Assembly: GCA_030538085.1 (NCBI GenBank)
Contig: JAUNUR010000018.1
Location: 1-47,170 of the forward strand
Direction: 5' to 3'
Origin: Pseudomonadota bacterium
GTDB lineage: Bacteria > Pseudomonadota > Gammaproteobacteria > Burkholderiales > Burkholderiaceae_C
Length of the DNA stretch: 47,170 bases
Of this stretch, positions 18,375 through 25,847 are shown piece after piece (position 1 is the stretch's first letter; the number at the start of each line of letters is the position of its first letter). The notes below the pieces were generated by a model, which worked only from the letters and a program-made list of their open reading frames with translations, was not told the DNA's origin and did not search any database. The position numbers and the translations under genes were made by a program.

Positions 18375-19370
18375 TCACGCGGTCTCTGCCGCACGCTCCT
18401 TGCGCGCCGTCGTCGCGGCGTGACCAGCCTGCCAGAACACCAGTTCCAGCCGGCCATCGTGGTGCTCCACCAGCGCGCTGCGGCTTTCCACCCAGTCACC
18501 GTCGTTGCAGTACAGCATGCCGTCGATGGTGCGGATTTCGGCGTGGTGGATGTGGCCGCACACCACGCCGTCATAGCCCCGGCGGCGCGCCTCGGTGGCT
18601 ACGGCCACTTCGAAGTCGCTGACGTAGTTCACTGCCTTTTTCACCTTGTGCTTGAGGTAGGCCGACAGCGACCAGTACGGCAGCCCCAGACGGGCGCGCA
18701 GGCTGTTGAAGTAGCGGTTCAGCTTCAGCACCATCTCGTAGGCGTGGTCGCCCACATAGGCCAGCCACTTGGCGTGCTGGATCACGCCGTCGAAATAGTC
18801 ACCGTGCGTGATCCACAAGCGCCGCCCGTCGACGGTGACGTGCACCGTGTCCTCCACCACGTCGATGCCGCCGAAGTTGTGGTTCAGAAAGCCGCGCGCG
18901 AATTCGTCGTGGTTGCCCGGCACGAAGATGACGTGGCAGCCCTTGCGCGCGCGGCGCAGCAGCTTTTGCACCACGTCGTTGTGCGACTGCGGCCAGAACC
19001 AGCGGCGGCGCAGTTGCCAGCCGTCGATGATGTCGCCGATCAGATAAAGCGATTCGCTGTCGTGCTCTTTCAGAAAGTCCAGCAACGGCCCGGCCTGGCA
19101 GCCCGGCGTGCCCAGATGGATGTCGGATATGAAAATGGCGCGGTACCGGGGTCGGTCGCGCGCCAGGTCGGGCTCTTCGGCGTCGGTGCCGTTGCCTTCT
19201 GGCGGCAACTGCCAGGGCTGCTCGGGGCCGCCGACCTCCCGGAGCATCGTCGATCGAAAGGCCGCGGAGCAGGCCACGCCAGCGAACGCCGTCGCCGGAC
19301 CTGCGCCGGCGACTGGCGTTGCCCCCCCTCTCAGGGGGGAAGGCGCGAAGCGACTCAGGGGGGTGCTCAT
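18375..19370 (-). CDS. PlcP/LpxH-like calcineurin metallophosphoesterase
   Basis: The 331-residue product has the metallophosphoesterase signature: FISDIHLGTPGC, GDIIDGW, GNHDEF, and THGDYFD with VCGHIHHAE near the C-terminus. Databases tend to call such proteins UDP-2,3-diacylglucosamine diphosphatase. GYDGVVCGHIHHAE and the position between olsB and GT4 genes fit better with PlcP, the phospholipase of Sinorhizobium that releases diacylglycerol from membrane lipids under phosphate starvation; both remain possible. The ATG at 19370 overlaps the olsB stop (ATGA). But residues 1-41 are encoded by repeat C, and the ATG at 19247 just past it (MLREVGG) could be the original start. No ribosome site is strong at either. 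Confidence 0.85.
   Translation of the reverse strand: MSTPLSRFAPSPLRGGATPVAGAGPATAFAGVACSAAFRSTMLREVGGPEQPWQLPPEGNGTDAEEPDLARDRPRYRAIFISDIHLGTPGCQAGPLLDFLKEHDSESLYLIGDIIDGWQLRRRWFWPQSHNDVVQKLLRRARKGCHVIFVPGNHDEFARGFLNHNFGGIDVVEDTVHVTVDGRRLWITHGDYFDGVIQHAKWLAYVGDHAYEMVLKLNRYFNSLRARLGLPYWSLSAYLKHKVKKAVNYVSDFEVAVATEARRRGYDGVVCGHIHHAEIRTIDGMLYCNDGDWVESRSALVEHHDGRLELVFWQAGHAATTARKERAAETA
19251..19370 (-). repeat. stop-linked repeat C, copy 1
   Basis: It shares with 29468-29610 the blocks GGCCGCGGAGCAGGCCA, GCCAGCGAACGCCGT, CACTGGCGTTG or GACTGGCGTTG, and GGGGAAGGCGCG, in the same order. On the minus strand both copies start exactly at the stop codon of the upstream gene (here olsB). In this copy the repeat is translated as the N-terminus of the phosphoesterase. 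Confidence 0.8.
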
Positions 19371-20257
19371 ATGCCCAAGAAATGCTTGCGATAGCGTGGA
19401 TGCAAATCGCAAAAACGCATCATCATCGGCAGATCGGCGCTGTTGAAATCAGGGTCCCACGCGGGCGGACCCAGCACCTTGCTGCCCAGGCGCAGATAGC
19501 CCTTGATCAGCGCTGGCGGCTCCACGTCCAACTGGTCGTTCAGGTTGTCCAGCGGCAACGCCAGTCGTGGACGCACCTGGAACTCGATGGGCGCCAAGTG
19601 CTTGGCGCGCACCTGGCGCCAGATGCTGGCCGCCGCGTCGCCGTTGAACACGCCGCCCTGCATCATGGGAATGCTGGCGCAGCCAATCATGGTGTCGAGG
19701 TGGTTGCGCACCATGAACTCGCCCAGCGCCGTCCACAGCGCCATGATGACGCCGCCATGGCGGTGCTCGGCGTGCACGCAGCTGCGGCCCAGCTCCACCA
19801 TGCGATTGCGGAAGGCCCGCAGGCGGGTCAGGTCGAACTCGGTATCGCTGTAGGTGCTGCCCACGCGCTTGGCCTGCGCCGGGGTCAGCACGCGGTAGGT
19901 GCCGATCACGGCCTGCGTGGCCTCGTCGCGCACCAGCAGGTGCTCGCAGTAGTCATCGAACAGGTCGATGTCGTAGCCGGACACGGGCGTGTTCAGGCGC
20001 GCGCCCATCTCGTCGGCAAAAATCTGGTAGCGCAAGCGCTGCGCGGCCCTTACTTCATCCTGGTGCCGCGCCCAGGCCACGCTGATGCCGCCACCGACGC
20101 TTTTTGCAATTGCCCCCAAATCCGCGCCGTCGCCGCCCGGATGAAGTGACCCCCGGGGAAGTTGTACCGGCGAGGCCGGCGAAAACGCAATGGTGGGCGT
20201 AGGCAGTTCTTTCACGGGCGAGGCTCCTTTCCTCTTTTTCGTGCGTTTCATGTTCAT
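19367..20257 (-). CDS. olsB: OlsB-like ornithine N-acyltransferase (GNAT fold, COG3176)
   Basis: The 296-residue product has the COG3176 acyltransferase pattern: LRYQIFADEMGA near 115, DLFDDYCEHLLV, IGTYRVL, and MVELGRSCVHAEHR followed by a GNAT-like segment GVIMALWTALGEF. OlsB transfers a 3-hydroxyacyl chain from ACP to ornithine, the first step of ornithine lipid synthesis; no olsA is adjacent. The first 75 or so residues are Lys-, Pro- and Gly-rich and not family-like. Starts at 20257 and 20251 are both possible, neither with a good ribosome site. The stop overlaps the next gene's ATG, so the two are probably translationally coupled. A Pho-box-like site lies about 31 bases before the start. 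Confidence 0.85.
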   Translation of the reverse strand: MNMKRTKKRKGASPVKELPTPTIAFSPASPVQLPRGSLHPGGDGADLGAIAKSVGGGISVAWARHQDEVRAAQRLRYQIFADEMGARLNTPVSGYDIDLFDDYCEHLLVRDEATQAVIGTYRVLTPAQAKRVGSTYSDTEFDLTRLRAFRNRMVELGRSCVHAEHRHGGVIMALWTALGEFMVRNHLDTMIGCASIPMMQGGVFNGDAAASIWRQVRAKHLAPIEFQVRPRLALPLDNLNDQLDVEPPALIKGYLRLGSKVLGPPAWDPDFNSADLPMMMRFCDLHPRYRKHFLGI

Positions 20258-20287
20258 GGGCGGTGATGACCTGCGCGTGGCAATTTG

Positions 20288-20304
20288 ATGAATGATTTGT
20301 GACG
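20288..20304 (-). promoter_or_regulatory. Pho-box-like site upstream of olsB
   Basis: On the minus strand CGTCACAAATCATTCAT matches the PhoB consensus TGTCATAAATCTGTCAC or T at about 13 of 17 positions, including the TCA repeats 11 bases apart. It lies 31 bases before the olsB ATG. No good -10 box follows at the usual distance, so the match could be chance. Confidence 0.35.
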
Positions 20305-20374
20305 TTACACCCAATTCCGGGGGAAACCCCGGCAAAGACGGCGCCAATGACCTTCGCTTGCAATAGTTCAATGC

Positions 20375-20390
20375 TTCAACAATAATTGAA
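20375..20390 (+). promoter_or_regulatory. probable ArsR operator
   Basis: TTCAACAATAATTGAA is an inverted repeat (TTCAA, 6-base AT-rich spacer, TTGAA) that ends two bases before the arsR ATG. ArsR repressors usually bind such AT-rich imperfect palindromes at their own promoter. The position suggests autoregulation and a very short or leaderless transcript. Confidence 0.5.
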
Positions 20391-20392
20391 TA

Positions 20393-20896
20393 ATGGAACA
20401 GGATCAGGCCATCAGAGTCTTCGAATCGCTCGCCTCCGGCTTGCGGCTGGGCATCTACCGCCTGCTGATGCGGCATGGTCACGAGGGTCTGGTGGCGGGC
20501 GAAATCGCCAGCACGCTGGGCGTGCCACCCACCAACCTGTCGTTCCACCTCAAGGCACTCACGCAATCGGGACTGCTGAACGTGACGCCCGAGGGCCGCT
20601 ACCAGCGCTACCGCGCCAACCTGCCGCTGATGCACGACCTGATCGCTTACCTGACCGCCGAATGCTGCGCCGGCCACCTCGAGCAGTGTGCCGAGCTGCA
20701 AGGCATGGCCGCGCGCGATATCCCGAACCTTGCCGCCAGCGCGGCAGAGCCCATTGGTACCGTCTCGCGTTCAAAACGCCAGCTTTTGATGGATGACGGA
20801 ATGACTTCGCCGCTACAGCGGCGGCATGACGAAATGACACCGGAGATGCGCGAAATACCTGGCGCTCCACTGAAGTCACGGCGGGGCAGGCGTTGA
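20393..20896 (+). CDS. arsR: ArsR-family arsenic-responsive repressor
   Basis: The first 100 residues form a winged-helix ArsR/SmtB domain: VFESLASGLRLGIYRLLM, the recognition helix GVPPTNLSFHLKALTQSGL, and the wing VTPEGRYQRYRANL. A C-terminal Cys cluster (ECCAGHLEQC, residues about 91-100) resembles the As(III) site of the Acidithiobacillus-type ArsR rather than the helix-alpha3 site of E. coli. It should repress the ars genes until arsenite or antimonite binds. The last 65 residues are Arg/Met-rich and not family-like; they run into repeat B, which supplies the stop at 20894-20896. No ribosome site fits before the ATG. It is divergent from olsB. Confidence 0.9.
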   Translation: MEQDQAIRVFESLASGLRLGIYRLLMRHGHEGLVAGEIASTLGVPPTNLSFHLKALTQSGLLNVTPEGRYQRYRANLPLMHDLIAYLTAECCAGHLEQCAELQGMAARDIPNLAASAAEPIGTVSRSKRQLLMDDGMTSPLQRRHDEMTPEMREIPGAPLKSRRGRR

Positions 20897-20947
20897 ACCT
20901 ATTGAGCAACCCAACCCTGCCAACAGGGCCGGTGTACCTGAAGAAAA
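20893..20947 (+). repeat. 55-bp dispersed repeat B, copy 2
   Basis: It matches the reverse complement of 1-55 with two mismatches. It overlaps the arsR stop codon and ends 23 bases before repeat A copy 2. Confidence 0.8.
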
Positions 20948-20970
20948 CCCATGACTTACAAAACGTTTTC

Positions 20971-21178
20971 TTGAGAGAGTTTCGTAATTCAGGACAAGCC
21001 TATGTAATGCCTTCACCTCACCCCGTCATTGCGGCGAAGGCCGCAATCCACGCGGTGTCCGTGGGTCAACGCCGTGTCAAGGTGACGCCCCATGGATTGC
21101 GGCCTTCGCCGCAATGACAAGGGAATGTGAGGGAGTTCTGATGGCCCGTGCTGTCGTGATTTTTGAAAATCTCAATAG
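20971..21178 (+). repeat. 208-bp long-hairpin repeat A, copy 2
   Basis: It aligns over its whole length with 14306-14514, including the 27-bp hairpin arms and the terminal CTCAATAG. It separates arsR from arsC, so the 443-base gap 20897-21339 is mostly repeats B and A. The remaining 160 bases before arsC are AT-richer and probably include an arsC promoter, but no well-spaced -35/-10 pair is clear. Confidence 0.85.
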
Positions 21179-21339
21179 GTTGAGGCTCGGCAAGGGCATT
21201 TCGTCATCGCATCGCGCACGAGGAGCCATCTTTTTGAGAGCAAGGCAGCATGAGATTAAAACTCGCTGCATCGCCCATCCATAAAGCGTTGACAGCTATA
21301 TTAATTGAAGCATCCCGTCCCCACCACCGAAAGCCCGCC

Positions 21340-21837
21340 ATGTCCCACCCAACACTGAACGTACTGTTTCTCTGCACCCACAATTCCGCCCGCTCCATCC
21401 TGGCCGAGGCGCTGCTCAACCACCTGGGCGGCACGCGCTTCAAGGCCTACAGCGCGGGCAGCCAGCCCGGCACTGAACCCAAGCCACTGGCGCTGGAAGT
21501 GCTTGACAGCGCCGGCATCAGCACCGACGGCCTGCGCAGCAAAAGCTGGGACGAGTTCGCGGTTGAGGGCGCCCCCAGGATGGACCTCGTGGTCACCGTG
21601 TGCGACAACGCGGCGGGCGAAAGCTGCCCCTATTGGCCCGGCCAGCCCGCCACCGCCCACTGGGGCTACGCCGACCCGTCCGACGTGCAAGGCACACCCG
21701 AGCAACAGCGCGAAGCCTTCCGCCACGCCATGCTGGCCATCAAACGCCGGCTGGAACTGCTGATTGCCCTGCCCCCCGAGAAACTGACCAGGACCATGTT
21801 GCAAGACAGCGCGCGGGCGCTGGCGCAATCGCGCTAA
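21340..21837 (+). CDS. arsC: arsenate reductase, low-molecular-weight phosphatase fold
   Basis: The 165-residue product has the P-loop LCTHNSARS near residue 10 with the nucleophilic Cys, the second redox Cys in VVTVCDNAAGESCPYWPG (about 87 and 94), and the family segment HWGYADPSD. This is the thioredoxin-linked ArsC family related to low-molecular-weight tyrosine phosphatases, which reduces arsenate to arsenite. The length is longer than B. subtilis ArsC (139) but normal for proteobacterial homologues. The start at 21340 (MSHPTLNVLFLC) is by family fit; the frame upstream is not conserved. It should be co-regulated with acr3, although an inverted gene now stands between them. Confidence 0.92.
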   Translation: MSHPTLNVLFLCTHNSARSILAEALLNHLGGTRFKAYSAGSQPGTEPKPLALEVLDSAGISTDGLRSKSWDEFAVEGAPRMDLVVTVCDNAAGESCPYWPGQPATAHWGYADPSDVQGTPEQQREAFRHAMLAIKRRLELLIALPPEKLTRTMLQDSARALAQSR

Positions 21838-21956
21838 GGCTATTGGCAAGTGCGACAACGAAGCAGCGCGCCGCGCACGCGTCTCGGGCACCCGAGACCG
21901 GGGACAAGCGCAGCGCGAGAAGTTTGAGGACAGCCTCCCAGAACCTGTCCTCAAAG
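21838..21956. repeat. repeat D copy with hairpins, after arsC
   Basis: Its reverse complement matches the left part of 32412-32580 (AGGCTGTCC, CTCGCGC-GCGCTTGTCCCCGG and TTGCCAATAGC blocks). It contains a perfect 8-bp hairpin (GTCTCGGG, CCCGAGAC) and an 11-bp stem (TTTGAGGACAG at 21923-21933, CTGTCCTCAAA at 21945-21955) followed by GTTTT, which could terminate the arsC transcript. Confidence 0.7.
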
Positions 21957-22003
21957 TTTTCAAAAACTCAGGATCAAAACCACTCTTGAAACCAGAAGCA
22001 GCA

Positions 22004-23002
22004 TTACGGCTGAATATCGGCACAAGCCGGTTTATCGGGCACGCCCGCTGGCTGCTCGGCCGCCTTGGCAGCTTCGGCCGGATACAACGGGCGGTAACGC
22101 CGGTCACGCAGGCAATGCAGTGCCCCAATGAATATTTTCTGCATTTGCGCGGAAGGCCACTTGGGCAAGTCTTTCACCACCCTATCCACTTGGGCGGCGT
22201 ATTGGAGAATTTGCTCCTGCTGCGCCCGCGTATAGGCAATGGGCTCGGGCTCGCCTTCATACTCAATCCGGTGCGGAAAGAAGAAACAACGCCTGTCACC
22301 GTGGGTTTCCATGCATTCCGTCCACGACCATTCCGAGCGCTGCGGCCTGTGTTGCAATGGCGGAATATGACGAGTGAACCACACGAACGTCAGCGGCGCG
22401 GGGCTGTCGAACACACCCTGCACGTCCATCACGACATAGATATTGCTGAAACTGCTGTTTGCGACGCCTTCCATTTGTTGCTTCAGCGTGGTCACGAATG
22501 TCTGGATACGCACATCCGCGGATGCAACCGGGCCTTGAGCGGCGCCACGTTTGTAAGGCGTATATGTGCTGCGGTTACTGGAAATCAGGCCATCCCACCG
22601 GTATTGGTGCGCGGTTGCATCGTCCAGACGCATGTGCCGTACCAGCGCCAATACACCAAACAGCGCCTTGTCGACCTCCTCCAGATCGTGCAGCCAAAGA
22701 CTGTGTTCACTTTGCGTCCATTGCAACTGAGGCATGACTTGGCGAAAGCGCTGCATCACTTCATCCACGGGCGTGGGCGTGATCAGATAATCACCTCTTT
22801 TATACATGGAGTCACCATAATTGGGGCCTCTTATCGGCAGATAGCGATAATCCATGCGCGGAAAAATCTGCAATTCCTCTTTTTGCAATGGCGTTAAGTC
22901 CTGCGCATTGGTTTGTGGCTGCTGCGTGGTTTGTGCCAGTGCCATATGAACATGCCCGGAACAAAGCAGCGCGGCAGTCAGAGCAGTGATGAGCCGAAAC
23001 AT
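22004..23002 (-). CDS. unrecognised periplasmic protein inside the ars cluster
   Basis: The 332-residue product has a clear Sec signal peptide (MFRLITALTAALLCSG, cleavage near ALAQ). The mature part is rich in Tyr, Trp, Gln and Arg, has four Cys that could form disulfides (ECMETHGDRRC and two near the end), and a predicted mixed alpha/beta character. I do not recognise a family. GGAGTG upstream of the ATG supports the start. Codon use is less GC-rich than in neighbouring genes, which together with flanking repeats suggests acquisition. It is antiparallel to arsC and acr3 and separates them. A link to arsenic resistance is not supported. Confidence 0.75.
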   Translation of the reverse strand: MFRLITALTAALLCSGHVHMALAQTTQQPQTNAQDLTPLQKEELQIFPRMDYRYLPIRGPNYGDSMYKRGDYLITPTPVDEVMQRFRQVMPQLQWTQSEHSLWLHDLEEVDKALFGVLALVRHMRLDDATAHQYRWDGLISSNRSTYTPYKRGAAQGPVASADVRIQTFVTTLKQQMEGVANSSFSNIYVVMDVQGVFDSPAPLTFVWFTRHIPPLQHRPQRSEWSWTECMETHGDRRCFFFPHRIEYEGEPEPIAYTRAQQEQILQYAAQVDRVVKDLPKWPSAQMQKIFIGALHCLRDRRYRPLYPAEAAKAAEQPAGVPDKPACADIQP

Positions 23003-23207
23003 GACGATATATCACTCCAAAGCATTGACTCTGAAAACAAAAACAAGCCAATGAACACAATCAACCAGACAGCCATCCAGAACAAACACCGTTGAGGCGA
23101 TGCTTGCCAGAACACGGCCCGCCGTCATGTTAAACCCATCCGCGCCTGACCAATGGTGGTTGGCACGGGTTCACCTTGCAGATAAGCCTGATTTCACTCA
23201 AAGCATC

Positions 23208-24236
<1,029 letters not shown>

Positions 24237-24384
24237 GCAATTCCGCTCTTTCCGCGCACGGCTTGTGCCGTGTCGTGCCTGCCGCCAGCAGCCACCAGAC
24301 TGGATGAGCCTTTGAGGACAGGCTCTAAAATCTGGAAGTTTTCCAATCGCCCCCTTCCCCTCCCTTTTTCTCACAGGCTCTTCC

Positions 24385-25581
24385 ATGTCTCTCTTTTCCG
24401 CCGTCGAAATGGCCCCGCGCGACCCGATCCTGGGTCTGAACGAGCAGTTTGCCGCCGACACCAACCCCAACAAGGTCAACCTGGGCGTGGGCGTGTACTT
24501 CGACGAGGCGGGCAAGCTGCCGCTGCTGGCCTGCGTGCAGGCCGCCGAGAAGGCGCTGATGGACGCGCCCAAGCCGCGCGGCTACCTGCCCATCGACGGC
24601 ATTGCCGCTTACGACAACGCGGTGAAGAAGCTGGTGTTCGGCGCCGATTCCGAGGTCGTGCAGCAGGGCCGCGTGGCCACGGTGCAGGCGCTGGGCGGCA
24701 CGGGCGGCCTGAAGATCGGTGCCGACTTCCTGAAAAAGCTCAGCCCCAGCGCCAAGGTGCTGATCAGCGACCCGAGCTGGGAGAACCACCGCGCGCTGTT
24801 CACGCAGGCCGGCTTCGAGGTGGGCACCTACCGCTATTACGACGCCGCCACGCGCGCGCTGAACTTCGACGGCATGCTGGCCGACCTGAAGGCCGCCGCG
24901 CCCGGCACCATCGTGGTGCTGCACGCCTGCTGCCACAACCCGACGGGTTACGACATCACCCCCGCGCAGTGGGACCAGGTGATCGCCGCCGTGAAGGCTG
25001 GCAAGCTGACGCCTTTCATCGACATGGCGTACCAGGGTTTCGGCCACGGCATCGCCGAAGACGGCGCGGTGATCGGCAAGTTCGTGGCTGCGGGCCTCGA
25101 TGCTTTCGTCTCCACCTCGTTCAGCAAGAGCTTCAGCCTGTACGGCGAGCGCGTGGGCGCCCTGTCGGTGGTGTGCGCCAGCCAGGAAGAAGCCGCCAAG
25201 GTGCTGAGCCAGTTGAAGATCATGATCCGCACCAACTACAGCAACCCGCCCACGCACGGCGGCGCGGTGGTGGCCATGGTGCTGGAAGATCCCAAGCTGC
25301 GCACGCAGTGGGAAGAAGAACTGGCCGGCATGCGCACCCGCATCAAGGCCATGCGTGAGAAGCTGGTCGATGGCCTGAAGGCCGCGGGCGTGCAGCAAGA
25401 CATGGGCTTCATCACCACGCAGGTGGGCATGTTCAGCTACTCGGGCCTGTCAAAAGACCAGATGGTGCGCCTGCGCAACGAGTTCGGCGTGTACGGCACC
25501 GACACCGGCCGCATGTGCGTGGCGGCGCTGAACGAGAAGAACATCGGCCACGTGTGCCAGGCCATCGCCAAGGTGATTTGA
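24385..25581 (+). CDS. tyrB: aromatic/aspartate aminotransferase
   Basis: The 398-residue product is a class I PLP aminotransferase of the AspC/TyrB branch: FDEAGKLPLL with GVGVY, the cofactor ring Trp in DPSWENH, the Asn in HACCHNPTGYD, the PLP lysine in STSFSKSFSLYGERVG and the carboxylate-binding Arg in TGRMCVAALNEKN. It interconverts amino acids and 2-oxo acids such as oxaloacetate, phenylpyruvate and 4-hydroxyphenylpyruvate. TyrB rather than AspC is the usual call in Burkholderiales but cannot be proven from sequence. The ATG follows a pyrimidine-rich leader with CAGGCTC. It appears to be a single-gene unit, with an AAGCGG/CCGCTT hairpin after its stop. Confidence 0.93.
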   Translation: MSLFSAVEMAPRDPILGLNEQFAADTNPNKVNLGVGVYFDEAGKLPLLACVQAAEKALMDAPKPRGYLPIDGIAAYDNAVKKLVFGADSEVVQQGRVATVQALGGTGGLKIGADFLKKLSPSAKVLISDPSWENHRALFTQAGFEVGTYRYYDAATRALNFDGMLADLKAAAPGTIVVLHACCHNPTGYDITPAQWDQVIAAVKAGKLTPFIDMAYQGFGHGIAEDGAVIGKFVAAGLDAFVSTSFSKSFSLYGERVGALSVVCASQEEAAKVLSQLKIMIRTNYSNPPTHGGAVVAMVLEDPKLRTQWEEELAGMRTRIKAMREKLVDGLKAAGVQQDMGFITTQVGMFSYSGLSKDQMVRLRNEFGVYGTDTGRMCVAALNEKNIGHVCQAIAKVI

Positions 25582-25592
25582 GCGCAAAGGGC

Positions 25593-25650
25593 ATCAAAAC
25601 AAGCGGTAGCCATTTGGCGCCGCTTGCTGATTCAATAAGCATAGCTGGTT
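25593..25650. repeat. AATAGCT-family-like repeat after tyrB
   Basis: GCATCAAAACAAGCGG, a CCGCTTGCTGATTC block and AATAAGCATAGCTG recall the family-E repeats at 36231-36297 and 46028-46082. AAGCGG and CCGCTT form a short stem that may stop the tyrB transcript. Confidence 0.4.
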
Positions 25651-25746
25651 GCGTTTGATTTACCTGCGCAAGAGCAGCTTTTCAAGGTAGAAAAAATCTC
25701 GGAAGTCCCCCACCGACTTCCATCTCCGTTCGCGGCAACCCACTTG

Positions 25747-25833
25747 TAGGGCGGATAAGCGCAGCGCCATCCGCCGATGACCGCGTATCGTGATCACGAA
25801 CAATGGCGGATGGCGCTGCGCTTATCCGCCCTA
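25747..25833. repeat. perfect 29-bp inverted repeat between tyrB and dnaB
   Basis: Arms 25747-25775 and 25805-25833 are perfect inverted copies (starting TAGGGCGGATAAGCGCAGCG) with a 29-base spacer. It lies between convergent genes, 15 bases from the dnaB stop. This GGCGGATGGCGCTGCGCTTATCCGCC motif is a familiar dispersed repeat in proteobacteria. As RNA it would form a long hairpin in either transcript and may act as a bidirectional terminator or mRNA-end protector. Confidence 0.9.
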
Positions 25834-25847
25834 CCGCCCACGGCTTT

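Noticed and set aside
18375-19370. Firm call as LpxH (UDP-2,3-diacylglucosamine diphosphatase)
   Set aside because: The motifs are shared by LpxH and PlcP families and the neighbourhood favours PlcP, so no gene symbol was assigned.
20348-20400. A second Pho box or a shared promoter for arsR and olsB
   Set aside because: Only the ArsR-type palindrome is convincing here; no further TGTCA-like repeats with 11-base spacing were found.
21289-21294. TTGACA before arsC as a -35 box
   Set aside because: No acceptable -10 hexamer lies 16-18 bases downstream; TATATT is only two bases away. It may contribute to a promoter but is not supported alone.
23051-23095. A 14-codon frame (ATG at 23051) before acr3
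   Set aside because: Too short, without a ribosome site or any sign of a leader-peptide mechanism.
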